The position numbers and the translations under genes are program-made. Source: Marinobacter bohaiensis (lineage in GTDB: Bacteria; Pseudomonadota; Gammaproteobacteria; Pseudomonadales; Oleiphilaceae). From it: DNA of 64,000 nt. Position 1 is the first letter of the stretch, and each line of letters begins with the position of its first letter. The notes below the pieces were generated by a model. It saw only the letters and a program-made list of their open reading frames with translations. It had not been told where the DNA came from and ran no database searches. Positions 36,779 to 45,527 of the stretch are shown here, one piece after another. The stretch lies in the NCBI RefSeq assembly GCF_003258515.1, contig NZ_QGEH01000001.1:992001-1056000 (forward strand), in the 5' to 3' direction.

Positions 36779-37456
36779 CTAGATCAGCTCGAGTGCTCTG
36801 AAATACTCCACGCAGCCTGCGTTCGTTTCGAGGTTGATTTCTTTAAAAAGACTTCGAAACTGAGAAATCCAGCTGTTGAAATGATGCTTAGACGTATCCC
36901 ATTCTTTCTGGAGTCGTTTGCGGTCTTGTTCGCTGGTTTCGCGAGAATCTACGATCGATTGAACGTCATGCTCTGCCCTTTCTGCAGCTTTGGTTAGTTC
37001 ACTAATCGCTATGGAGAGCGAGTCTACAATCAAAATTGGCTTGATTTTTTCATGTTCAATTTTGTCCTTTAAGCTGAATACCCAGGCTCTTATCGCCTGT
37101 ACGTGCAGAGGATCCAATGCGGTGAAAGGAACAGGTTGTCTGCATGCGCGCTGAGCAACATAAAAGGGGCTGTAGATACAAGAGTCGCTCAAGATATTTG
37201 AGGCTTCATTTAAGAAAGACCGAAGTTGTAAAGCTTGATTGTTAGTGAGCTTTGGAGGGTTAAATCGCGCTCGAAACCAACTTTTTATATGGGCTATTTC
37301 GGCTAATAGCAACGATAATCCCGCAATTATCGTCACTGCCACTGCGACGGTGGGCGACCACTCAGGCATACCGGGTGCGAAGGCTGAGATTGCGGCAAGA
37401 ACAATGGCACCCAATTGGGTAATGTGGTTCTGGAGAGATCTTTTCAATTCGCTCAC
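36779..37456 (-). CDS. Unknown protein with two N-terminal membrane segments
   Basis: The 225-residue product has two hydrophobic segments at about 13-28 and 36-54 (LGAIVLAAISAFAPG and VAVTIIAGLSLLLAEIAHI). A long soluble helical part follows, with a charged coiled-coil-like stretch near 155-195. The start is a GTG without a convincing ribosome site and is uncertain. The gene ends right beside the Y1 element, whose insertion may have clipped it. I recognise no family. Confidence 0.55.
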   Translation of the reverse strand: MSELKRSLQNHITQLGAIVLAAISAFAPGMPEWSPTVAVAVTIIAGLSLLLAEIAHIKSWFRARFNPPKLTNNQALQLRSFLNEASNILSDSCIYSPFYVAQRACRQPVPFTALDPLHVQAIRAWVFSLKDKIEHEKIKPILIVDSLSIAISELTKAAERAEHDVQSIVDSRETSEQDRKRLQKEWDTSKHHFNSWISQFRSLFKEINLETNAGCVEYFRALELI

Positions 37457-37622
37457 AGTATCAATGACCAGTAGATTTTTTGGAAGCTATAGTAACTCTG
37501 GATGCTTTTGTCGGTTGGTTTTCTGAATTAATAAGTTCAGAGTAAACCAACTCCAGGCCTGCGCCCCTTCACCAAGCTCCAAAGGTGTGAAATGATCCTC
37601 AAAGACCGCTGAGTATTAAGAG

Positions 37623-38798
37623 CTAGGAAGATGATGAAATGGAATAGACGTTAGCTCGTGCAGGCTGCTTAATTGTTGGAGAGGCGCCTTTATCTGCTTC
37701 TGGTATAGCAAAATAACCGCGCGGCAGTCCAGACAGTGACTCAACTTCTTTCGCAGGCAGCCCAATTTCGTAAAGAGCCTCGGACTTTGAGACCAAGTTA
37801 TTTTCGTTTAGTAGTTGGAAAGCGCGAGACAAAAGTTTTGGTGACTCAAACGTAAAATCAGAGTCTAATGGCTCACCTTTTGACCACCCCCGTGCCGAAC
37901 GCCCTTTAAACAAGCGCATCTTATCGTAATCATCAATAATTCCAAGCTGGTAACTGCGCATAATCATTGCCGCAACAGATACTTTCCAACGCCTCTTTAT
38001 AGTCAAGAAGGAATCCAAAGCAGGAATACCAATATCGGAGGAAAAGCTTTCGGCTGGCAAGAGAAAAGCACCCGCAAAATAGTCTGCTTGGCGCTCAATT
38101 TCTTTATAATATTTTTTGAAAGTTGAGGCGTCGACGTTCTGATGCATAATCACGTGCCCAAGTTCATGGGCTGCATCGAAGCGATTTCTTATCGGGTTTG
38201 CTTTATCCCTTCCAACAAAAACGTAGGGCCTATTGGTCAGGTCACTCCACAAAGAAACACCATCCATATTGGCAAAACCAAGCTCATCAGTTGCGCAGAG
38301 GATACCTGAGCTTTCCAAGGCCAGAAGAACATCTTTTATAGGACCTCGACCGAGCCCCATTTTATTTCTTGCTTCGGCAGCAAGAATTTCAATGTCATGA
38401 TTGTTAATTGATAAAAAGTTTTCGAATTGAACCTTTGGAAGCTTCAATTGAGGCCAGTCGACCCAAGTCTCTAGATATTTTGAGATCTCAGCCACCCAAT
38501 CCAATTTCACTTTGGCAGTCTGCCTGGCCAGCTTGGTTGCGTTCGCCATAGAGCGATAAAACGCTTGTTTTTCTGACGAGCGAGGTAGAGGCTTGAGAAA
38601 GAAGCGGTCTTTAACACCGAAAAAAAGGCTCAGTGCGTGGAGCTTCTCAATCGTAGGTAATTGTTGGCCAGACTCCCATTTGCTCAACGTGGCAGGAGAC
38701 ACGCCAAGAGCACTAGCGATATTGGTTTTCGTCACTCCCGCATGTTCTCTAATTTGAGCAAGTCTAAGTGGTTGAAATTCCGTAACTCCTACTCTCAT
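37623..38798 (-). CDS. HTH-ImmA/IrrE metallopeptidase protein (RosmerTA RmrA-like)
   Basis: The 391-residue protein has an N-terminal XRE helix-turn-helix (residues 10-62, GVTKTNIASALGVSPATLSK). A COG2856 zinc-peptidase domain follows, with HELGH at 211-215 and Glu235 in IERQADYFAGAFLLP. Such fusions cleave or regulate partner proteins in phage control and toxin-antitoxin modules. It starts ten bases after the stop of the 215-residue partner. HTH-ImmA plus a small upstream partner is the layout I recall for RosmerTA. The start was set at 38798, just before the HTH domain. Confidence 0.8.
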   Translation of the reverse strand: MRVGVTEFQPLRLAQIREHAGVTKTNIASALGVSPATLSKWESGQQLPTIEKLHALSLFFGVKDRFFLKPLPRSSEKQAFYRSMANATKLARQTAKVKLDWVAEISKYLETWVDWPQLKLPKVQFENFLSINNHDIEILAAEARNKMGLGRGPIKDVLLALESSGILCATDELGFANMDGVSLWSDLTNRPYVFVGRDKANPIRNRFDAAHELGHVIMHQNVDASTFKKYYKEIERQADYFAGAFLLPAESFSSDIGIPALDSFLTIKRRWKVSVAAMIMRSYQLGIIDDYDKMRLFKGRSARGWSKGEPLDSDFTFESPKLLSRAFQLLNENNLVSKSEALYEIGLPAKEVESLSGLPRGYFAIPEADKGASPTIKQPARANVYSISSSS

Positions 38799-38808
38799 GG
38801 TGACTAAC

Positions 38809-39456
38809 CTACTCTCGACCTTCAGCTTTGCGAAGGGCGATCTTAAGGCTTGGCCAGGCGGTGTCAACTTGATTGGACTCTTCTTCCATGTCGAAGAACG
38901 GATATACCTCTTGCAGGGGAACATCCAGATGATTGCCTGACCAATCAGTAAAAGGCACGGTAAGGCTCAATAGGGCTGGCCGTTGTTGAGCGCTATCCTT
39001 GGGGTTAGGGTGAATCACCGTAGCGACAACGTGTAGGGAGTCTTCCAAATCCGGTGGCGACGGCTTCCAAAAATCAAAATTCTGAGGCTCTAAAACCGCA
39101 TTTCTCAAGCTAATCAGTTTACGATGCTTCGCTGCTCGGGGCTTCGAAGACGCATGCAATTCAATGTGAGAAAGCGTGATATTGCCAGAACAAAGCAAAA
39201 TGTAATGCTCACCTCTGGGTTCTGTTGCATGCACTTGAGACCGGTATCGGCTTCCCAGTGCAGCCAGAGCTTCATCAATAAGGTAACGACGAACTTGAGA
39301 TCTGTAACGAGATTTTGGCGTGTGCTTAATCCTGCGCTCCGTGTCTTCGTGAGCAGCCTTATATGCCGACAACACAGAGTCTTCCACGGCAAGTAACAAC
39401 TCTCGATCCAAGTGAAACGCGATATATTTGAGCAGCCGCTCTTGAAGCTCGGTCAT
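38809..39456 (-). CDS. Unknown partner of the ImmA/IrrE gene, possible toxin (RmrT-like by position)
   Basis: This 215-residue soluble protein has a helical N-terminus (MTELQERLLKYIAFHLDREL) and a mixed C-terminal part (EHYILLCSGNITLSHIELHA, VPFTDWSGNHLDVPLQEVYP). An AGGGG ribosome site precedes the ATG. It is the first gene of a two-gene AT-rich operon with the HTH-ImmA protein. I do not recognise its fold. A toxin role is inferred from operon position only. Confidence 0.6.
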   Translation of the reverse strand: MTELQERLLKYIAFHLDRELLLAVEDSVLSAYKAAHEDTERRIKHTPKSRYRSQVRRYLIDEALAALGSRYRSQVHATEPRGEHYILLCSGNITLSHIELHASSKPRAAKHRKLISLRNAVLEPQNFDFWKPSPPDLEDSLHVVATVIHPNPKDSAQQRPALLSLTVPFTDWSGNHLDVPLQEVYPFFDMEEESNQVDTAWPSLKIALRKAEGRE

Positions 39457-39494
39457 GAAAACCCCTATTAATTTTCCTTATTCGGATTTTATCA

Positions 39495-39540
39495 TGGATT
39501 TTTTAACTTAAGGAAGTAGGGGAGGTGGATTTCTTAACTT
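39495..39540 (-). promoter_or_regulatory. Paired 15-bp direct repeats upstream of the RosmerTA-like operon
   Basis: TGGATTTTTTAACTT (39495-39509) and TGGATTTCTTAACTT (39526-39540) are repeated with a 31-bp period, about three helical turns. They lie 40-85 bp before the operon start. On the operon strand a TAAAAT sequence just downstream could be the -10 box. Binding by the XRE domain of the ImmA-type protein is a natural inference. Confidence 0.55.
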
Positions 39541-39805
39541 GCTCGCGAGTCGAAGCAAGTCGCGGGATCAGTGGGGGCAGAGAAACTAAAGGCAAACGGA
39601 GAAGAAAACCGGGACAGATTTATTTTTCGTAGCTCGCGTCCAAGTCCCTGCCTCCTCTGGTATTGCTCAGGGGCCAGCCGAAAGGCGTGACGCCTAATCC
39701 CTGTTCCGAATGGCTCGCCGCCCGCGCAAATTCCGGCTGGCCGGACCCGCTAAATCCGGTACCCTTGAGGCATCAACCATTCCCCGCCAGGGACGACGTC
39801 GAGCC
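39541..39805. other. Spacer at the right island boundary
   Basis: Apart from the direct repeats to its left and the 19-nt repeat listed separately, this stretch upstream of the amidotransferase holds no supported gene. The open frame through 39710 is an upstream extension of the amidotransferase frame. It would place residues before the required N-terminal cysteine. Confidence 0.5.
39607..39625 (-). repeat. Right copy of the 19-nt inverted repeat bracketing the island
   Basis: AACCGGGACAGATTTATTT is the reverse complement of 29128-29146 with one mismatch. GC-rich chromosomal sequence resumes to its right. Confidence 0.5.
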
Positions 39806-40588
39806 ATGTGCGAACTGCTGGCCATGAGCGCCAATACCCCCACCGATCTGTGTTTCAGTTTCACCGGCCTGACCCGTCGTGGCGGGGCCACCGGTCCCCA
39901 TAAGGACGGCTGGGGTGTCGCCTTCTACGAGGGCAAGGGCGTTCGGGCTTTCCACGATGTCGATGCCAGTGCCAATTCCCGCATCGCTGAGGTGGTCCAG
40001 ACCAGCCCGATCAAGAGTGAGGTGGCCATTTGCCACATCCGGCAGGCCAATGTGGGGGAGATCTGTCTGGCCAACACGCACCCGTTTATCCGCGAACTCT
40101 GGGGGCGGTACTGGGTCTGTGCCCATAATGGCCAGATTACGGGCTTCCGACCGGCGCCGGGTTACTACGAGCCGGTTGGCAGCACCGACAGTGAGGCGCT
40201 GTTCTGCGATATTCTGAATGATCTGCGGCGCGACTGTGACCGCGACACCGCCACCGAGGTGATTGTCGGCCGGCTGGTGGAACTGGCCCGTGGTTATGCC
40301 CGTCAGGGGGTGTTCAACCTCCTGCTCAGCAACGGGGACTGGCTCTTTACCTACTGCAGCACCAAGATGGCGAGCATCACCCGCCGCGCGCCCTTTGGCC
40401 CCGCGCGACTGAAAGACGCCGATGTCATTGTCGATTTCGAGTCGGAAACCACCCCTGACGACGTGGTCAGTGTGATTGTGACCGAACCCCTGACCACGGA
40501 TGAGATCTGGGACATCTACCAGCCCGGTGAGTGGCGCCTCTGGCGCCAGGGCGAAGTCATCATGCAGGGAAGCGCAGGCCCCAACTGA
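39806..40588 (+). CDS. Class II glutamine amidotransferase (YafJ-like)
   Basis: The 260-residue protein is an N-terminal nucleophile hydrolase of the GATase II type. The start must be ATG 39806, because Cys2 in MCELLAMSANTPTDLCFSF becomes the catalytic N-terminal residue after methionine removal. Other motifs are GPHKDGWGVAFYEGKG, SEVAICHIRQAN and CAHNGQI. E. coli YafJ is the usual reference, and the acceptor substrate is unknown. No partner synthase domain is present. Confidence 0.9.
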   Translation: MCELLAMSANTPTDLCFSFTGLTRRGGATGPHKDGWGVAFYEGKGVRAFHDVDASANSRIAEVVQTSPIKSEVAICHIRQANVGEICLANTHPFIRELWGRYWVCAHNGQITGFRPAPGYYEPVGSTDSEALFCDILNDLRRDCDRDTATEVIVGRLVELARGYARQGVFNLLLSNGDWLFTYCSTKMASITRRAPFGPARLKDADVIVDFESETTPDDVVSVIVTEPLTTDEIWDIYQPGEWRLWRQGEVIMQGSAGPN

Positions 40589-40730
40589 GAGAAGGCCTGA
40601 AAAGAATGCCCGGGAGAACCGGTTATGTGTCCGCGGTTGTGTCCGGTGGCGATTGAACCGGCAAGCCCGCAACAGCCGAGCTTACCCGTCAACACACCAC
40701 CGAGCTGCCTATTCCGGCTTACCGGATAAC

Positions 40731-41678
40731 CTAGTTATCCATGGTCAGTTTCATGGATTGGGCTATGACTTTGGGATCGACGGGGCTGCCGTCCCGGTAG
40801 GTGACTCCGTTCAGCCAGGTCGCCACGGCATCCGGATGTCGGTGCATCCAGTAGCGAGCGGCCCGGTCCTGAGGAACAAACTCGTTCAGGATCATGTCCA
40901 TCACCTGTCCTTCCATCGACAGTGAGAACTGCAGGTTGTCCAGAAGTTGCGCGACGTTCGTGCATTCTTCGGAGAATCCGGCGCGGGTGTTGGTGTAAAC
41001 CGTTGCACCGCCCTGGTTGGGGCCAAAATAGTCGTCGCCACCGTCCAGGTAGGCGATATCAAATCGCTCGTTCATGGGGTGAGGCGCCCAGGCCAGGAAG
41101 ACGATCCACTTGTTATCGCGGATTTTGCCATTCACCTGAGCCAGCATGATGCGTTCCGATGTTTCAACCAGATCGAACTGGCCCAAACCAAAGGCGTTGG
41201 TATCGATCATGTCGAGAATCAGCTTGTTGCCGTCGTTGCCTTTTTCAATCCCGTATATGCGGTCTTCAAACTTGTCAGCAAACTTGGCGATATCGGAGAA
41301 GTTTTTGACCCCGGCGTCATAGACCGATTGCGGTACCGCCAGCGTGTATTTTGCGCCTTCGAGGTTGGGGCCCAGCCGGGCTACCTTCTGGTCTTCGATC
41401 AGCGGATCCGCTATGGGGGCCATACTGGGCATCCAGTTGCCCAGGAAGACGTCGATATCGCCGTTCGCCAGAGCGTCGTACGTATCCACGACGGAGTGAT
41501 CGGAAATATCCACGTCGTAGTCAAGCGCCTTCAACAGTTCAGACGCCACAGCGGTGGTCGCCTTTACATCGGTCCAATCGACAATGCCGAATTGTATTTG
41601 GTTACACGCTTCGGCTGCATAGGCCTTATGCCCAGCCATAACCGACGCAAAAATCGCCAGGAAGAATAGAGATCGCAT
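40731..41678 (-). CDS. choX: Choline/betaine ABC transporter substrate-binding protein, ChoX-like
   Basis: The 315-residue periplasmic protein has a signal peptide ending AYAAEAC and an OpuAC fold, with QIQFGIVDWTDVKATTAV and IDVFLGNWMPSM. The C-terminal QVMDMILNEFVPQDRAARYWM is also typical of ChoX, which binds choline with high affinity. No permease or ATPase gene is adjacent. Homologous ChoX proteins can work with ChoVW encoded elsewhere. A BetI-like palindrome lies 17 bp upstream of the start codon, so choline-induced expression is likely. Confidence 0.85.
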   Translation of the reverse strand: MRSLFFLAIFASVMAGHKAYAAEACNQIQFGIVDWTDVKATTAVASELLKALDYDVDISDHSVVDTYDALANGDIDVFLGNWMPSMAPIADPLIEDQKVARLGPNLEGAKYTLAVPQSVYDAGVKNFSDIAKFADKFEDRIYGIEKGNDGNKLILDMIDTNAFGLGQFDLVETSERIMLAQVNGKIRDNKWIVFLAWAPHPMNERFDIAYLDGGDDYFGPNQGGATVYTNTRAGFSEECTNVAQLLDNLQFSLSMEGQVMDMILNEFVPQDRAARYWMHRHPDAVATWLNGVTYRDGSPVDPKVIAQSMKLTMDN

Positions 41679-41694
41679 GCCGCACCCGCACTCG

Positions 41695-41714
41695 TTGAAT
41701 GAACGTTCAATCAA
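41695..41714. promoter_or_regulatory. BetI-type operator upstream of choX
   Basis: TTGAATGAACGTTCAATCAA is palindromic except for one position and closely matches the TTGATTGAAC/GTTCAATCAA pattern of the choline-responsive repressor BetI. Its position just before the choX start suits repression relieved by choline. No betI gene is in the window. Confidence 0.7.
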
Positions 41715-41775
41715 TGGAAATTTGAGGCGAGAGTTTACCCAAAGCGGAGCCATGTTGAAATTAGCAGCGTCGTCA

Positions 41776-42110
41776 ATACACGAGGTTTTGCGTTTTGCCC
41801 GGCCTTGCTCTGGTGACCTGATCAGCGCCGTTGTTCCCGTCTCATACCAGAACCTCGGAAGGCGCAAAGGGAATAGTCAGGGAAGGGCGAGGCCGCCGCG
41901 ACTGGCGTGTGCCGGGGCGTTGTATCACGCAACGTCTTGGGAAAGTCGCCGGAGAGGATTACGCATCAGAAGATGACTGGCACGCCTGGTTATCGTGCCT
42001 TGATGAGGTTTGAGAGATCTTTGGCTGGGTATGTCTCGCCGACTGTTTGATGCTCTCTCAAAAGACATGCGCCCGTTGAGCGGTGTCTACACGCAACGGG
42101 CGAAAAATAA
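41776..42110 (+). pseudogene. Decayed relative of the intact Y1 transposase
   Basis: The left-end remnant TTTTGCGTTTTGCCCGGCCT is followed by frames that read RPPRLACAGALYHATSWES, matching the opening of the 35867 transposase. A degraded HAWLSCLDEV and then GVYTQRA follow after an internal deletion. Several frameshifts and stops are present, and the HUH motif is gone. It lies between choX and mipA, outside the main island. Confidence 0.75.
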
Positions 42111-42130
42111 AGATGTACCGGTTTTCTCAA

Positions 42131-42958
42131 TTAGAAAACGTAAATCAGACCGATACCGACCTCAGCCTCATAGTTGTTTCGAGACACTGGGCTATCCGCG
42201 ATATCGTCGCCGTAGTGCTCGTAGAGTACTTCGCCGAACAGTTGCCAATGCTCGGTAAAGTTGTATCGGTAGTTGTAGTTGACGCCGATCGATCGGAATC
42301 CGCTATCAAGATCGGTAGGGGGGAGACCCGAGGCGGCCGATTGGGTTGTATCAACGCCAAAATCACTGTTGGCCTGGTCACTGTCCTGAAACACCGCGAC
42401 AATACCAATTTCCGAGCCGGTTCCGTCCGTCTGTGTTCCGAATCGATGACCGTATCCGATCAAGGCTCGATTTCCGTTTGGGCCGAATATCAGACGGCCG
42501 TCTATCCAATCGCGCCACTCACCGCTGAGATCACGACGGACCTGCAGTACGACTTCGGCTCCGTCATCCTGGTCTCCGAACCCATCTAAATCCCCGTCGT
42601 CCGAGTCGGATTCCTGCCGTCCTTCGTCAAATCCCAGCGATGCCTCCAGCAACCAGGGGTCGGACACGAGCCCACGCCAACCAATGGCTTCTCCCGCAAA
42701 GTAGTAGATGTGATTGCCCCTACGCCACTGCAGCGCACCCGCAGGGTCGAATTCAAAATCGAAGTCGTCGGAACCTTCATACTCAGATTCATATTCAACG
42801 CCGACGCCCAATCCGATACCCCAGCCATCACCGTCTGTAAAGTCGTCCAGGGAAGGAAGAGGGACCAACACCGATCGGCTCTCGTCAGCCAATACGTTGT
42901 TTGTATAGGAAAATGCCAATAGGGGCACGGTTAACCAAAGAGCATTGGGTAACTTCAT
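42131..42958 (-). CDS. MipA/OmpV-family outer membrane protein
   Basis: The 275-residue protein has a signal peptide ending VLADES and an outer-membrane beta-barrel pattern of alternating strands. It shows GWGIGLGVGVEYESEYEGSD near the start and a terminal aromatic residue (GIGLIYVF), as expected for insertion by BAM. MipA links MltA and PBP1B in E. coli, while OmpV is a related porin-like protein. An acidic DSDDGDLDGFGDQDDG insert is unusual and may bind calcium. A GGAGG site precedes the ATG. Confidence 0.85.
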   Translation of the reverse strand: MKLPNALWLTVPLLAFSYTNNVLADESRSVLVPLPSLDDFTDGDGWGIGLGVGVEYESEYEGSDDFDFEFDPAGALQWRRGNHIYYFAGEAIGWRGLVSDPWLLEASLGFDEGRQESDSDDGDLDGFGDQDDGAEVVLQVRRDLSGEWRDWIDGRLIFGPNGNRALIGYGHRFGTQTDGTGSEIGIVAVFQDSDQANSDFGVDTTQSAASGLPPTDLDSGFRSIGVNYNYRYNFTEHWQLFGEVLYEHYGDDIADSPVSRNNYEAEVGIGLIYVF

Positions 42959-43367
42959 TGGGGTGCCCTCCGATAGAGGCGAAGTCGCACCAATAAGTAT
43001 AGCTTTTCTAATTAGTTTGAGGGTATTGAGGTGCCTGTTTTTTGACCAGATCTGACGCCGCAGTGGACTTCTCCCAGTCGAGTGGGCACGCCTCGCGGGG
43101 AAATCCAGAAGTCCACTAAGCAGTAAACGGTTCGATGATTGGGGACAGGTCACCCCGTCCACTGAAAAAAAACGAGAACGCCACCAGATCGCCGAAAACA
43201 TAACCATCACGCGGTTCGGAAGGCGATAGATCAGTGCCGAAGCGGGAGCCCGGCTGGTATTGGGGCTGGCGGTACGATCGTCCGCTTTATCCTGGCTCGC
43301 AGGCAACGGCAACAACATTTGCTAGTATGACTGCCCCCTCATTCCCAAAACGATCAAACCCTGAAGC
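42959..43367. other. Spacer between mipA-like and radD genes with inverted repeats
   Basis: No gene is supported in this 409-bp region. AGTGGACTTCT at 43062-43072 and AGAAGTCCACT at 43107-43117 are perfect inverted repeats. Nearby TCTGACGCC (about 43051) and GGGGACAGGTCACCCC (about 43142) resemble ends of Y1-linked elements. A mobile-element relic is likely. The divergent promoters must also lie here. Confidence 0.45.
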
Positions 43368-45158
43368 ATGAACGCTCCCTTCAAACTGCGTCCCTACCAA
43401 CAGGAAGCGGTCGATGCCACCCTGCGGCACTTCCGCCGATCCGACGAGTCGGCTGTGATCGTGCTGCCGACCGGAGCGGGGAAGAGTCTGGTCATCGCCG
43501 AGCTGGCCCGTCTGGCCCGGCGCAAGATTCTGGTGCTGACCCACGTCAAGGAGCTGGTGGAGCAGAATCACGCCAAATACGAGAGCTATGGGTTAACGGG
43601 CGGTATCTTCGCGGCCGGGCTGAAGCGCAAGGAAAGCCGGCATCAGGTGACCTTTGCCAGCGTGCAGTCCGTGGCGGCGAACCTGGATCAGTTCCGGGAT
43701 GCGTATTCGCTGGTCATCATCGATGAGTGCCATCGGGTCAGCGGGGACGACACCAGCCAGTATCAACGGATCGTCGAACTGCTGCGGCAGCAGAATGATG
43801 CCCTCAAAGTGCTCGGGCTGACCGCCACACCCTATCGTCTGGCCATGGGCTGGATCTATCGCTATCACTACCGGGGCTTTGTCCGTGGCAGCCTCGATGG
43901 GCAGGACAAGCCCTTCCAGCACTGCATCTACGAACTGCCGCTGCGCTACATGATCAATCGGGGGTACCTCACCAAGCCCGAGCTGGTGAACGCGGCGGTG
44001 GCGCAATACGATTTCTCCGCGCTGCCGCAAGACCGTTTTGGCGAGTACGCCGAGAAGGACGTCAACCAGCTGCTGAGCAAGCATCAACGCGTGACCCGGG
44101 CCATTATCGAGCAGGTGATGGAGCTGGCCGGGGATCGCCAGGGCGTCATGATCTTCGCGGCCACCGTGGATCACGCGCGGGAGATCACCGGCTACCTGCC
44201 GGAAAGCGAAACCGCCCTGGTGACCGGCGCCACCGATCTGACCGAACGGGCATCGCTGATCCAGCGCTTCAAGCAGCGGGAGTTGAAGTACCTGGTGAAC
44301 GTGTCCGTGCTCACCACCGGGTTTGATGCGCCTCACGTGGACTTCATCGCCATCCTGCGCCCGACCCAGTCCGTCAGCTTGTATCAGCAGATCGTGGGCC
44401 GTGGGCTGCGTCTGGATGAAGGCAAGCAGGATTGTCTGGTGATCGATTACGCCGGCAACCACGTGAACCTGCATCACCCGGAGGTGGGGGAGCCGAAACG
44501 GAACCCCGACAGCGAGCCGGTGCAGGTGTTCTGCCCGGGCTGTGGTTTCGCCAACATCTTCTGGGGCAAGACAGACGGTGACGGCCATGTGATCGAGCAC
44601 TACGGCCGCCGCTGTCAGGGCCTGCTTGGGGCCGCGGACGGGGATGACGCTGCAGCGTTGGACACACGCCCGCAACAGTGCGATTACCGTTTCCGGTTCA
44701 AGGAGTGCCCCCACTGCGCCGGCGAGAACGACATTGCGGCCCGTCGCTGTGGGCAGTGCCAGAAAGCCATCATCGATCCGGACGATCAGCTGCGGGATGC
44801 CCTGAAGCTTAAGGACGCCATGGTGATCCGCTGCGCCGGGATCACGCTGAGCGCCCAGAACGGCAAGAGCGAGGGCAAACTGAAGATCACCTACCACGGT
44901 GAAGATGGGGAAGAACTCAGCGAATCGTTCGACTTCAGCAAGCCGCCCCAGCGCCACGTTTTCAACAAACTGTTCGGGCGTCGTTTGGCCGATAGCCGGG
45001 CCCCGAAAGTGTTCCGTCGTGCTGATGAAGTGCTGGATATCGAAGCCTTGCTGCCATCCCCGGATTTTGTCATCGCCCGCCAGCAGAAGCACTACTGGCA
45101 GGTGCAGGAGCGGATCTTTGATTATCAGGGGAATTATCGTAAGGCGAATGAGGTGTGA
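43368..45158 (+). CDS. radD: RadD-like DEAD/DEAH helicase (YejH family)
   Basis: The 596-residue superfamily 2 protein has Walker A PTGAGKS at 34-40, a DECH box at 119-122, motif III LTATPYR and a C-terminal helicase half with [23 protein letters not shown] zinc-binding region follows ([18 protein letters not shown]). This architecture is that of RadD, which binds SSB and supports RecA-mediated strand exchange and double-strand-break repair. Length matches E. coli RadD (586). It is monocistronic here. Confidence 0.92.
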   Translation: MNAPFKLRPYQQEAVDATLRHFRRSDESAVIVLPTGAGKSLVIAELARLARRKILVLTHVKELVEQNHAKYESYGLTGGIFAAGLKRKESRHQVTFASVQSVAANLDQFRDAYSLVIIDECHRVSGDDTSQYQRIVELLRQQNDALKVLGLTATPYRLAMGWIYRYHYRGFVRGSLDGQDKPFQHCIYELPLRYMINRGYLTKPELVNAAVAQYDFSALPQDRFGEYAEKDVNQLLSKHQRVTRAIIEQVMELAGDRQGVMIFAATVDHAREITGYLPESETALVTGATDLTERASLIQRFKQRELKYLVNVSVLTTGFDAPHVDFIAILRPTQSVSLYQQIVGRGLRLDEGKQDCLVIDYAGNHVNLHHPEVGEPKRNPDSEPVQVFCPGCGFANIFWGKTDGDGHVIEHYGRRCQGLLGAADGDDAAALDTRPQQCDYRFRFKECPHCAGENDIAARRCGQCQKAIIDPDDQLRDALKLKDAMVIRCAGITLSAQNGKSEGKLKITYHGEDGEELSESFDFSKPPQRHVFNKLFGRRLADSRAPKVFRRADEVLDIEALLPSPDFVIARQQKHYWQVQERIFDYQGNYRKANEV

Positions 45159-45321
45159 GGTTTGCAAAATGTGCGGTTTGCAAAAAAAGGAAGCGGTACG
45201 TCGTTGCGAATTCCTGTGAGGCCCCGGTGCTGCTTGCCTACGCCAAACAATAATTTCCTACTTTGTATATGATGTAGGTTCGACGTTGGTGAATCGGTCA
45301 GCGTTTAGTCGGGAGACGATG

Positions 45322-45483
45322 ATGAACAAGAAAACCGTAAAAGCGACGTTAACGAGCGCCATGATTGAGGCGCAGACGACTGCTTTCCTGAAGTCCGGCG
45401 GGACGGTTGAGTATGTCGAAAAGGGTAAAAGCGGGCGATTCGACGCTAAAGGATCAAAGCAGATTGATCTGAAGGCCAGCTGA
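45322..45483 (+). CDS. Small conserved-looking protein of unknown function
   Basis: The 53-residue basic protein reads MNKKTVKATLTSAMIEAQTT, then AFLKSGGTVEYVEKGKSGR. GGGAG lies a few bases before two successive ATG codons, and the second has better spacing. The FLKSGG-x-(V/I) pattern resembles the C-terminal part of SutA-type small regulators, but the acidic SutA N-terminus is missing. The similarity is weak and the function unknown. Confidence 0.55.
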   Translation: MNKKTVKATLTSAMIEAQTTAFLKSGGTVEYVEKGKSGRFDAKGSKQIDLKAS

Positions 45484-45527
45484 TCATCGCGGGGCGGGTC
45501 GATGCATTGAATCCGACCGGAGCACGA

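Noticed and set aside
27844-39456. CRISPR array, restriction-modification, BREX or CBASS genes in the island
   Set aside because: I found no regularly spaced repeats with unique spacers, no Cas-like proteins, no methyltransferase motif pairs and no nucleotidyltransferase-plus-effector pair.
42010-42589. Forward-strand open frames over the mipA-like gene
   Set aside because: They lie antisense to a protein with signal peptide and barrel pattern and have no ribosome site or domain character.
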